Shown here piece after piece: positions 13,301 to 24,482 of a DNA stretch of 64,000 bases. Position 1 is the stretch's first letter, and each line of letters begins with the position of its first letter. The DNA is from Neurospora tetrasperma FGSC 2508 (Eukaryota; Ascomycota; Sordariomycetes; Sordariales; Sordariaceae): positions 1,438,977 through 1,502,976 of the forward strand of contig NW_009799103.1 of NCBI RefSeq assembly GCF_000213175.1, given 5' to 3'. The notes beneath the pieces are model-generated. The model saw only the letters and a list, made by a program, of their open reading frames with translations. It made no database searches and had not been told where the DNA came from. The position numbers and the translations under genes are program-made.

Positions 13301-16300
13301 TTAACGTTCAGACTATTCTACTCCTTCGGCCTAAGTCCTAAAAGCGTTAAAGAAGTCGGATTTGTAGACTAATAGGAAAACCTAATAATATTAAGTAAAA
13401 TCGTTTATAATAGATAATTAGTAGCGCTTACTATAAATGCCTTTATATTAAAACGGGCTACTAATATTAAAATAAATATATTCTAAAAGCTTTATTCCGT
13501 AGCGAATCTTTCCTGTGTAAGGTACTTACTTTAAACAGCTTACTATACAATTTTTATATATATAAATAATTGAAACTAGTATTATACCAGTAAGTTTTTT
13601 CTAAAGCTCTTTAATATTATATTTATGTAAATAAATTAATTAGTTATACTATATTTATAAATATTTATTTAATATATAATAGGTAGTAAGGGCGTACTAA
13701 ACGCCCTAAGGAATAATAAATATAATTTAATTGAAATAATAGAAATTATTAAACTCTGTCCTAATAAATTTAATTTTATTATGGAATATATTATAGAACC
13801 AACCTTCCGCCAAAATAGTAAAATTAAAGCTTTTATACTATAAAGCCGAAATTAAAACAAAATTATAGGTAGTTTTAAATATATAATAAATATTTTCTAA
13901 AAATAAAAAACTAAACTTACTATTAATAGTAATAGGGACTTTAAAAGTACTAATACTATAGAGAATAATTATAATATTCCTAATACTAAGAATAAGAGGG
14001 CTATTATAGGAGTATAATAATATAAATCCCTTATTAATATATATTATAACGCTTATATTTAAAGCGAATAAATACCGAAGGTTATTAAGGAAGATACTAA
14101 ATCTATATTCTATAACTAATATAATAACTAAATTACTTAGTTTAAATTAAATTAGAAGGACGACAGTAGAGTATTTTGAAACTATTATATTTAACAATTC
14201 TATAAAAGAAAAAATAGTATTAGTATATCCGGGCTAATTAAGAATTATTAAATAAAGAACTTTCTAATCCTAATACTAATACTTTTATAGGGGTTCTTCA
14301 TTGGTATTATTTTGAAATTTTTATACTTTATAATACCCAAATATTACTATAAATAACTTCCTAATAATATTAAAATAATTAGAACCCTTATATTTATTAT
14401 TAATATAGTACGAACCGGGGGTAGCCTTAGTAAATAATATTCATAATATATATTTTTTAATCTTCTAATTGAATTTAGGATACTATTTATAATATTACTT
14501 ATTACTATCGAACGGGACCCAATATACTAAGTAAGAAGCTTAGGAGAAAATTTTAATTTTCTTTTTCTTAATAGTTTTAACTGTACTAATTTTAACTATG
14601 TATAGTACCTTTTCCTCTTAATTAGAATATAACTATTCTTTAATATAGGTAACGGCTTTAATTATATCGTCGAAAGTAACCGCTAAAATAATAATACTAT
14701 TATTAATTCCGCGGATAGGGAATAAACTATAATTTTAGAAGCAAATTTAGACGAAGAAACTATATTTTTCACTAAAACCTTAGAAAAATTTATAATTTAA
14801 TAAAGGTACTAATATTTTACAAGTTTTATTCAATATACGTAAATTGTTTAATAATTATTATAATTAATCCGTATAAATATAAATATTAATATTATCTACT
14901 AAAATTAACTTCTAAAATTTATAATGAAAACAAATAAAATTAATAGACCTCTTAGGATAAAAGTATTTCTAAAGAATATTAAAAGCTTATTTAATAGTTT
15001 TAAATTTCTTAAATAGATTTTTAAAGTCTTTAATCTATTTATAGCCTATAAAATAGTGATAATAAATAATAAAAATAATATATTTAAATTGGAGTTTATA
15101 TTATATTTATATCTAATCCCTATATACTTTATTGTCCTTATCCTTTTCTTACTTCAGTTTAATAGAAGTTTCTAAAAGGTTTCCTTCTCCAACTATTCAG
15201 ATATAATCCGAAATATCCTTTTTCCAACGTACTTAATTATTATTATTATTGAATTTAGGAATACTATTAGCTTTAATGAAAAAATTATTAATACTAAATA
15301 TTATTAAATTAAGAAACTAATTTAGGAATAGGAAATTAACCTTATAAATTAAAAAATGCTTAAGGAGTATCGGAGGATAATCCGCTAGGATTTATTAAAA
15401 CTCTAAAATTTAACAAATTATTCTCAAAATTATTAGAATTCTAGGACTCGGAGGGGTTAGAATTCTAAAGACTATTTATAAAATCCTTAATACGTAAAAT
15501 CTATAAATTAAATATTCGGGTTTTCTAAATACTAAAACGTAAGTATTTTAGAAGAATAATAATTCTAAAACCCTGAATATTAATAAAGCTCGGTAGTAAA
15601 GGAAGTATAAATAATATAAATGGAGAAGAAACGGAGGATAAAAAAGTAATAATAATAAGAATATAGGGTGTATTGGGGTTAGAATTGCTAAATATTCTTA
15701 TAGCGTATAGAAAAAGAATTTCGTATATAAAATAAGAGAAACTGCGGCGGTTTAAGTATTTAATAGCCGTAGTAAATTAGAATAGCCGAAGTTGGAAATT
15801 ATATTAATACGAGTATTATAATACTGAAATCTACCGGGTCTTATTATTATAAAAACTACGCCTATCTAATAATATTATACCCGGATAAATAATAATTAGA
15901 GGACTTATACACTTCGGTATTGTAAAAATAGATTTTATAAATCGAAAGTAGAAGGTAGATTAAGCGAATACTTTTATTAAAATAGAAATTTAAAATAGTT
16001 TTGGTTCGCTTTTGCTATAATAATATTATTCGAATTAAATCGATTTATCGAGCTATAGGGTAAGTAACGTCTAATATACTTCCGGTCGAACGATTATAAT
16101 AAATATTTTAATCAAAATTTAATTAAATAAATAATTTTTAATTGTTTTATAATAGTTTTAATAGATCTAACGAATTATTATCTTTAATTTTATATTTAAA
16201 GTGCAATTTTAGTAATATCGGATATAGGTTTTAGTATTTTTAGGCAAAATCTCCGCGGGCTCAATATAATAGAATAATCCTATAATTAAACGGACAAATA

Positions 16301-16525
16301 GTTGCTTTAGTACGAACCCTTATTTTAATATTTACGTATTAAGTACTCTATAGTTTATATACTTATCGAAATAAGGAAATTTTCAAAGAGTTTAGACCGT
16401 TTAACTATAGCGCAGCGTTTCTAAATATTACGAAATAACAAATTCAGGCATATTAAAGAAGGTAAGAATAGGAAGAGACTTAGCTTATTCGCGGTAGTAA
16501 ACGCGCGCAGCCCGGGCTTATAACT

Positions 16526-16695
16526 TATTAAAGTAGAAGGATAGAATAAAGATATTTAGTGGTAAGATAACTTAATTGAAAGAAGAAAGAAGAAAGGAGT
16601 GAATGTAAGGTTTACAAGTTTATATATATGACTAGAGTGGATCGAATACCCTTAATAGCCTTCGATAAGGCTGATAGAAGCGATATGCTTCAACA
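16526..16695 (-). repeat. Right LTR (5' LTR of the copia fossil)
   Basis: This is the 170-bp partner of the left LTR. On the minus strand the sequence just inside it (a GC-rich stretch around 16510-16520) lies where a primer-binding site would be expected. The copy is immediately flanked by the TTACC target duplication at 16696-16700. Confidence 0.93.
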
Positions 16696-16700
16696 TTACC

Positions 16701-18263
16701 CTACCAACTGAGCAACAAAGTGATAGGCGGACTTGGAGGTGGAGGGAAGCATCAACACATTACATTTCAAGCCAGTTGAACTTTTACTGTTGCACTTGTT
16801 TGAGCCCTGGGTTGTGATTTACCAACCTGGACGGTTTGCGCCACTGACCGAACTGCTCGTAGTTGCCTTCAAGTAACCGTAACGCAACATGGAAAGCATA
16901 TATCGGCACCGGTAGCGCCTCCTTTCGGTTTGCAAATCACTCGGCATATTTTGGATCGTCGATGCTTATGCCCTGAAAGAAGCTGTAGTATTTCAGCCAA
17001 ACTGCGGTCCTCCGGTAACCACGAAGTCCGTACAGTGGCAGGGGCGATATAAGGACCCCTGAGATGGGAGGCTTCGTGGGAGACCAGCCCTTCTGGACTG
17101 AGGTATAAAGGACTGATTCCCCTTTGCAGAATTGCAGAATGGTTCTTTGACTTTTCTCTCCATCAGTCCATTTAGCCATCATCTTTGATATCTGCCATCA
17201 TCTACCTGGTATTTTCATATTTTGCTCCGGTTCAGTTTATTTCACTAGCGATTGTTTTTCTCCTCTTTCACAACAAACACTGCGTTTCTCGCATAGCAAA
17301 GAGGATTGGACCACTCCACAGTCCATACCTAATTCGACAGTCGGCCACGCCTTAGCAACAAGATAGATGGTCAGACTTTGGTGATCGACCTCTGCCCCAC
17401 CGTCTCCATGATCCACGGGATTCTTCCTCGAATCCTCGAAATACACCCGACCTCTTCCTTTCGACTACTCGACCAGTTCTCATCCAACTTGACCCACCGG
17501 CCACTTCCCAGAGCATCGGATCCGGATGAAAATATCCATGACTGTTCTTTAACTGATCCCCTTGATGGCTATGGAGCCATCATTTCTTTTGGGGATATAT
17601 CAAAATGAGGCAGAGTACGTCTTCAATTCCATTGCCTCCAGTTCAATGGCTAACACATTGATTTTCAGACACAAGGCGACATTCCCTTATACGCGATACC
17701 ATCCGCTGTCACGAGACAGAGGACCCTGATCTTTGCCGCGTCATTGTTCTGCATTTTCAAAACGACCCTACCCACAAGGTGGTCTCTATGGCGGCTTCAA
17801 TTATATGGCACAACCTATCCAATTATTATGTCACCCTCATTTTAAAGGAGCTTCCTTACACTTGTCTTCGTGCAAGGCTTTCAGGCTCCTTACCTGCCTG
17901 CAACAATGGAAGAGGTAAATTCTTCCTCTGGGTGTCGGTGCCCAATCACATTTGCTCTCGTGCCTTCGTCTGACAGTCTTACAACAGAAAGCATTGCCGT
18001 ATCCAGCAGATCAGCCCACCCGCCCTACTCGCGTGGGAGAACCACCGAGACTACGCATGGATAGTAACCTTGTCAACTCCCAACTTCGGATTTCAGACAG
18101 GCAAGACCCGTAGAATCCCAGCCTTGAGGACGAGTTCATACCACCGGCCAAGGAAGAAGACATGAGTGGAATCATCCAGCGGTACGTCATTCCATCGGGG
18201 GCTTTTGCTTCCTCAGGCAAAAGGATAAGATAGGTAAGAACATGTTTTTTGCTGGCATTGCAG
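16701..18263. other. Pseudogene-like debris, no supported gene
   Basis: This stretch is of normal base composition again, ending the AT-rich block sharply at the LTR. At 16704-16715 the minus strand shows a tRNA A-box-like motif (TTGCTCAGTTGG) only 8 bp from the LTR; no B-box or cloverleaf was found. Short frames such as 16937-17182 (minus) and 17733-17918 (plus) have no recognisable domain. Confidence 0.45.
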
Positions 18264-18660
18264 GCCGATGAGGAGGCCATGACCAAGGTCTCAAGATCAA
18301 GGGCACTGCCCGTCGTGTCATTGGCATTCACAGCCGTAGAAAGTTCAAGAACTCCTACGAGTACGAGTGCTCTTTCGCCCTCGGTAAGAATATTGGCACG
18401 AAGAATGAGCGTTGGGTCCCTATAATAACTGCTAACAACGCTTAGTTGCCCCGTAACGAGCTTCTCGCTTCTTACTAAAAGATGGTTACCGATATCGATA
18501 TAAAGGAGGCCTTCGCTTCCGGTTAATTCTGTCCCCTTGTTCGCAAGGAGATCGAGTCTCACTGCGCCAACTTCGGTCTCGATGCCGAGCTTGTTTCTCA
18601 CTCCCGCATGCGCGGTCTCTGCGGTGGTCAGCGTGTCAAGGTCTGGCTGGCACTTGACGA
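18264..18660 (+). pseudogene. Fragment of translation elongation factor 3 (eEF3)
   Basis: Translating across this interval gives a run that matches the second ABC domain of fungal eEF3 as I know it: [45 protein letters not shown], then [27 protein letters not shown] and GGQRVKV. The ABC signature LSGGQ reads LCGGQ. About 130 of the roughly 1,050 residues of the family are covered. At least three in-frame stops and a shift near 18290 break it. No Walker motifs or N-terminal HEAT region were found nearby. This is a dead, partial duplicate. The working eEF3 gene, essential in fungi, must be elsewhere. Confidence 0.8.
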
Positions 18661-20662
18661 TCGAATCTTCGTCCGGCTATTTTTGGAAATTTGCGCCCAC
18701 CAGCACCATTCTACTCATTGGCCTTCTCCTGGTATTTAGGTTGGGCTTGTTGGTACTTAGGGTGGGACTTCGTCTCAATCTGGAACAAGTTCCACATCCT
18801 CGTCCTCAGAACTGGTTTCTGAGCCACCAGAACGGGCATCGCTCCCCGAACGCCCAACTGCATCCTCCTTCCATCACTCCGACTCCAGGTGCGGGTCGCT
18901 CCCTTCTTCCGGCTCATCTTTCTTTGTCTTTCATCGCTGTCTTTCATCTAGAGGGTGCTATTTCTCCCTCGTTCCATCTACTCGTTTTTCTTCCGCTTTT
19001 CTCTCCCTCGACCCTAGCTAACACGCTCGCCGATCAGGAGCAAATCGCGGGTGCCGTCAACACGACATCCAATACACGGCCTGCTCCGGCTGGCAAAGAC
19101 CGTATACCGACCAGCGTATTAATGGAGAGCGTATCAAGTACGACCTGGCAAGCGTTACCGCATATATGGGCTCTAAAAGTCAAGAAAGTACCCAGGCAGC
19201 GATAGGCCGAAGTAAAATGTGAGAACGGTATTCACACAAGGGAAGCATACACCACTGCAACAGACGCGGTAGAGCAGGCGAGGGTGTACCAGCCGGTCCT
19301 TCAGTCATCAAGATGTGGTTGAGTTCCTCCGCTCCAATGACGGTGAGGCGCTCCTAGTGGGATGGATATCGGTACCCTGGCCTTACTGACTTCATCACAG
19401 CAGACGAGTGCCGTGTCATATGTGGTGAATTGGCAGATGGATTGGTCTTTATCAGTGTGGAGCATCTACTGCGGTGACTGCACCAACACATTGACTCACA
19501 GCGTTCAAACTACCACGGCCTTTGAGGCTAGCTGGAAGTTCTTCCAGTCCCATATATCTTTCTTGTGGAATGAGAGGCCATCGATCTCCTCGCCCGACCT
19601 GCTATTTCTTTCTATGATACATATAGAGCGTGGCCCTTGTTCCTGGGATACAGCCAGTAATCAAGGGCATAAGGGCGTGAGAGGGAGGCTCATCACAATT
19701 ACCGTTTCGTGTGGCCATTAACCCACAACATTCCCAGAGAGAAGGAAAAGACAGGAACCTATTTGCTGGCAATGAGGATGCTGTCAAGAAGGCGGAGGAG
19801 GTGGAAGAAGAGCGACCATTGGGATTCCCTTGTCACCAACTACTACTACTCCAACATTGCGTGGATTTGCCGAATTGGTTGATGCCTTTGAACAGGAGAA
19901 CGGCAAGCAACACGATGGATTTGTAGATATGCATTTCGCTGGTGCCTATCCCGGAAAACCCGGCTTTTCTAGGTTCGCAGATCAAAGTGATGGTGTCGAT
20001 GATTTCATTGGCCGTTGTGTTTGTATTTTACCTTAGCCATTGGCGAATGTGTACAAGGAAGTTCGGCTTAGCTTAAGTTCTCGCAGCGTATGCATTAGGA
20101 TGGACGGGATACGTCCCTACCTAGAAATACTTGCCCTACCCAATACCGCCGTCGATAATGTTTGTCGCTCATCCTATGAACCAACTTACGGTAGGCGGGT
20201 TGGGGACGCCGAGAAGGCACAATACGCGTATAGCGAGGAGGGGTATCCATGTAAGCAAGTTGAAGCCATCACCATCTCTTGGCTTTCTTGGCACATCAAT
20301 CGTCATGATCCATTATTCCCCACTTAGCTGACTGGTATACCTCTATATATCTCTGGGCCTTCATCATCCGTTTATTCTCGGTTTGTCTTCCTTCAAACAA
20401 ACAAATAGCGCTGTTACCAACACTTTGTCGTCACACGTGACCACCTCTTCCGTACCGTAGGAATGGTTCAACAATCCCGACTCAAAATCTGAGATACTTG
20501 TATTGTCCCATCACTTGTTTTCTTCTTCATCAATCACAACCATTTACATCCATACGATCATCGCTATTCACATACAGCCATACGATAGATCAACTCCGAG
20601 AGCACATCCCTCACCTCTCAGCCCTCGCATCACTTTACCAAACCAGATTTACTACACCCACG
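18661..20662. other. Pseudogene-like debris and upstream region of paralog 2
   Basis: Frames here are interrupted. A few pieces look once-coding, such as a hydrophobic stretch near 20000-20060 and, on the minus strand around 18750-18900, a Ser/Glu/Asp-rich tail-like piece. I cannot name them. The last 300 bases, with the ACTACACCCACGATG context, hold the promoter and leader of the gene at 20663. Confidence 0.4.
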
Positions 20663-21183
20663 ATGTCTGACGACGACTGGGATGACGACTATACTAGCGA
20701 CGACGTGGAATATGATGACGATCCGTATGAATATGACGACGATGGAGACCAAGAAGAGGAGGTTGTTGAGGAAGAGGACGAAGATGCCAATCAAACCGAA
20801 GACGTGGAGGAAATCGACGATGACAATGGCTCTGAGGCGGAAGGGTGAGTACTAACTACATGAGCATCATGATTCATCAGCTGCCTTTGCACCTCCATTT
20901 GCACAAAACAGTGCCATCTTGCCACCCACAAAGGAACCGTCAAGTCCTTTTCCTGCCACTAACGCCATGTCACATAACTAGAGAGAATGATGATGAGGAC
21001 CAGGAGCGCGGTACGGGTTCGATGTCCAACTACGAATATGCCAAGCCTTGGGGAGGAACTGGAGAATTCATGGACTCTTACGGGATCGAACGGACGCCGG
21101 AGGGATATCAAGAGGCAAACGAAATGGTGGATACGATGAGGGAGGCGGCGGAGAGGGAGGGTGATAGTGGGAGGAGGAAGTGA
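20663..21183 (+). CDS. Acidic protein with conserved C-terminal box (paralog 2)
   Basis: Exons 20663-20844 and 20982-21183 encode 127 aa. The intron is phase 2, with a GTGAGT donor and CTAG acceptor. Residues 1-60 are dominated by Asp and Glu with Tyr and Trp (MSDDDWDDDY start). After a short acidic linker, exon 2 carries the family box: YEYAKPWGGT, then FMDSYG, then PEGYQEA, followed by an amphipathic tail MVDTMREAAE. The box aligns residue for residue with the genes at 9096 and 21481. The protein is small, without signal peptide or membrane segment, and highly acidic. It is the shortest of the three paralogs, since the long disordered middle of paralog 1 is missing. Function is unknown. Confidence 0.83.
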
Positions 21184-21480
21184 TAGGACGTAACGGTTGG
21201 AATGTCCTTTTTTGACCGGTCGAACTTTCTCTGCAGAGATTGCCTCGTTGCGAAATTCATGTTTCCCGGTTGGATACAAGAGATGCAAATGCCCGGGAAG
21301 GTGCAATGTGTGCGAAATGAGGAGTGGAGGAGCAGTATTTAGACTTGGATTCTTGGTCCATCCCATTCACTCTACCCGCCTACTTTCTCCTCATCAACCA
21401 CAACTTCTTCCATCAAAACTTCCTGCCCAGATCTCAGCCACCTCCCCAAGTCATAATCGAGATCGCATCCCTTTGCCACA

Positions 21481-22075
21481 ATGTCTGACGACGGCTGGGA
21501 TGATGACTATGCCGACGACGGAGGCTACGATGATGGCTAGTTTGATGACTATTCTGACGACGGAGACGGAGACGGCGGCGGCGGCGGCTACGGCGAAGAA
21601 GACGTAGGAACGACTGGGTATGTCGACGAGGTGGAAGTGGAGACACCTGGATATGCGGATGTCGAGGAGGCCAACGATAACAACTACAGAGATGCTGAAG
21701 GGTAAGTACCTCTAGGTATCCTTACAGTCCTCGTCCCTGTAACACCCCTTTCACATTTCCAGACCAAGCCTCCGTCACCTTCTGCCACTAACACCAGGCT
21801 ACATATCCAGTGACAGTGAAGGCGGCGACGATGATCACCCTAACTACAACGGAAGCTCCAATTCCAGCCAAGAGGACGAGAACCGTAATGATAATGATGG
21901 CAATAATGAGCGTGGTGCTTCTATATCCAACTACGAATACATGAAACCCTGGGGAGGAACACATGGCTTCATGCGTTCCTACGGCATCAAGCGGTCACCG
22001 GAGGGATATGAGGAGGCGAGGGACTTGGTTGATACGATGAAGGAGATGGCGGAGAAGCATGAAAACCTCAAGTAA
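21481..22075 (+). pseudogene. Acidic protein with C-terminal box (paralog 3), interrupted by one in-frame TAG
   Basis: The exons that match paralog 2 are 21481-21701 and 21811-22075, with a phase-2 intron (GTAAGT donor, ATCCAG acceptor). The start MSDDGWDDDY resembles paralog 2. Codon 20 (21538-21540) is TAG where the pattern predicts Tyr or another residue. All other codons stay open to the TAA at 22073-22075, for 161 codons in total. The C-terminal box is well kept: YEYMKPWGGT, FMRSYG, PEGYEEA, DTMKEMAEK. One stop in an otherwise intact frame suggests a recent nonsense mutation, stop readthrough, or a sequencing error. The change is not of the C-to-T type that RIP makes on a Tyr codon. It lies 300 bp downstream of paralog 2, so the pair is tandem. 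Confidence 0.75.
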
Positions 22076-22568
22076 TGGGAAATTGTACGACGTGATGGGT
22101 CGTGATGGGTCGTGACACAGGGTGGCTAAGTAGCATGTGATATGTGGAAGTCGAGGTGCGCAGGTTCGAATTCAGCATGCACAGAAAGTAGCTGTGCGTT
22201 GATAGGTGAGCAAAGGTTCGGTTGATTGATGCAGTCCATCTGATCCATCGGTATCTGTCTGCATTGAGTTGCTTCCACTTGGCAGTGCGTAGGGTAGAGC
22301 GGGGATCGCATGAGAAGGTGCTTTTTGGACTGTTCTTTGCGGTTTTATCATTTCATAGCGTGACTGACCGGACCGACAGAAAGTCATGTTCCACCGCGAG
22401 GAGAACTTTCCAACTCTCTAGCTCATTCTTGGGATTATCGTATGGTACAAGATGCGATATAAATCCAATGGCCTATCAATGATGTGCTTGTCATACAACC
22501 AAGTGGAGCTGGGCTTCCACTGCAGTTCGTCACTTCAAGTTCCTCCAAACTCGTTTCTCCCTACGCTT
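22076..22568. other. Intergenic between convergent genes
   Basis: This is the 3' region shared by paralog 3 (plus) and the monooxygenase gene (minus). A tandem repeat of CGTGATGGGT occurs near 22090-22110. No gene is seen. Confidence 0.5.
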
Positions 22569-24482
22569 TTACCTCCAAGCTCCCCTTATCACTGCAAAGG
22601 CCTCAGTGCCGGACTGAACCGCGGCTCCTGCTAGCCATGGAAAAATAGTTCGAGGTTGCGCAAGCAGCGAAGCCAGCACCGTGTTAGGATTTCTCTTTGA
22701 CCAAAATACCATCCCCAGAGTAAAGGCCGTGAGAGTCAACAATCGGGACAGAGTGTGACTTTGTTTGACGATCTTGTTCTTTCCCGTTTGGCCCTGTGGA
22801 TAGGTATCCAATACATGTCGTTATTTGTCAGCCAAATCATCCGTGTTTTCAACAGTTCGTCAACAGCAAGACAAGACTCACACTAAGCCGCCAATCCTTC
22901 CACGACGGGAACAAACATGAGTACCAGTGGTGGGCTTGGGACCACGGGTAGGCCGAAGCGTTCCACGGTTTCTTGCCGTCCACGGTACGATTATACCAGC
23001 TGCTGCATCCGGTGGAGAAAACGGTGTCCTGTAGGGTGTGGTGCAACGTTTGGACGTACTTCTCTTCTGATTCGCGCTTCACTTCGGCCACGCTTCCCTT
23101 GCCTTTAAGAAGCGGCTCGATGATTCGCAGCGAGTAGTTGATGGCGTTTTCGACGGCGATGAGGAACGAGGTGTGGCCTGTTGCCACGTTTGGGCCTGGA
23201 GGGGGGACATGTCAGTATGTAGGTACTGCCAACAAGATTTTCAAGAGTCCAGAAGGGACAACTTACCTCCCAGCAGGAAAAAGTTGGGAAATCCGCTGAG
23301 ACTTTCACAGTTGTACGCCTCAGCGCCGCCAAACGACTTCCAATGTTGATGGATGGTCTCTCCCCCACGACCGACAATCTCGCAGTCGAGGAAGAACTCG
23401 TTTGTCTTGAAGCCATTGGCCATGACGATGACATCGGCCTCGATGATCTCACCGCTCTTCATTTTCAGTCCATGCGGCAAAATCTCCTCCACCGCCTCAT
23501 CTGTCAGCCTCAGATGCTCGTTGTGCAGGCTCTTCAGGTACCCAGAGTCGAATATCCTCCTCTTACAGCCGACCTCAAAGTCCGGGATCAACAGGTCATG
23601 ATACTTCTCCGGTGCCATCGCCCGCATGTAGGCTTCCACCTTCCTCTGCCTCTTCTTCCGGAACGCCTTGGCAAATTTCCCGTCCCCAAATCCAATGAAT
23701 TCCACCTCCATCTTGATGAACGTTAGGAATCGTTGGAGCTGCATCGTGCCGGGGACGTTGGCCAACGTGAACATTAGCCAGAACGGCACCTTCTCGTCAA
23801 TGGGCGGATACACCCAATGCTTGGACCGCACCACCTGCGTCAAGCTCTTTGTTTTGTCCACGATGGCCGGCACGATCTGCGACCCCGTGCATCCGTTGCC
23901 GAACACCACCACCCTTTTCCCCGTCAGATCGACATCATGCCGCCACCTCGCCGAGTGAAACATGGGTCCTTGGAATCTTTCCGCCCCTGGGATCTCCAAC
24001 TCCCGCGGCTGATCAAAGAGTCCAACAGCACCATATAAAAACTGGCACTCGTGCACAATCACCTGGCCCGTCTGTTTCTGCCTGATCCACATCCTCCACC
24101 TTCCCCTCTCCTCGATCCAGACGCAGCGCTCCACCGCGGCGCCGAACGTCATCTTGTCGACCAAGTCATACTTGCGCGCCACGCGGCTGATATACTCCCA
24201 CAGCTCGGCGTAGGTGGGCAGTACGCGCGTCCAGTTGGGATTACACTCGAACGAGAGCGAGTAGAGCGCTGAGGGTATGTCGCATGCGCAGCCCGGGTAC
24301 TGGTTGATGTGCCAGGTGCCGCCGAGCTGGGACTGCTTCTCGAAGAAGCGGATGTCGGTGATGCCGTACCAGCGCTGCAGGGTGGCGCCGAGGGCGATGG
24401 CAGAGAAGCCGCTGCCGATGCAGGCGAATTGGGAGTAGGAGAAGACGGGGTCTTCGGGTGAGATTGAGGAGTGGGATGCCAT
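22569..24482 (-). CDS. FAD-binding Baeyer-Villiger-type monooxygenase
   Basis: Three exons (24482-23268 plus one base at 23267, 23195-22882 and 22793-22569) encode 584 aa. The enzyme would use FAD, NADPH and O2 to oxygenate ketones or related substrates. Visible motifs are the FAD Rossmann GSGFSA at residues 23-28, LGGTW at about 53-57, the BVMO fingerprint F-x-G-x3-H-x3-W at 170-180 (FQGPMFHSARW), and the NADPH-binding GNGCTG at about 195-200. The sequence ATG found in such enzymes before the C-terminal domain appears as MANGFKTNEF. Exon junctions restore a G-P-N-V-A-T-G-H run typical of the C-terminal third. No signal peptide is present. The substrate is unknown; such enzymes often serve secondary metabolism, but no biosynthetic partners are seen here. 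Confidence 0.88.

Larger units (their letters stand above)
10200..16695 (-). mobile_element. Ty1/copia LTR retrotransposon, RIP-degraded fossil
   Basis: The element spans 6,496 bp and is bounded by two 170-bp LTRs (TGTTGAAG...CTTCAACA type). Direct 5-bp target duplications TTACC lie at 10195-10199 and 16696-16700. The interior is strongly AT-rich with no long reading frame left. It is broken, with very many breaks, in the pattern of repeat-induced point mutation. Orientation is minus. The inner edge of the left LTR (10370-10379) is purine-rich on the minus strand, like a polypurine tract. A copia-type reverse transcriptase signature (LNKALY-like, then a YVDDLL-like strand) is still legible around 11740-11900 on the minus strand. 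RNase H would then lie to the left, and integrase and gag to the right, as in Ty1/copia. Age cannot be taken from LTR divergence because RIP inflates it. Confidence 0.93.
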
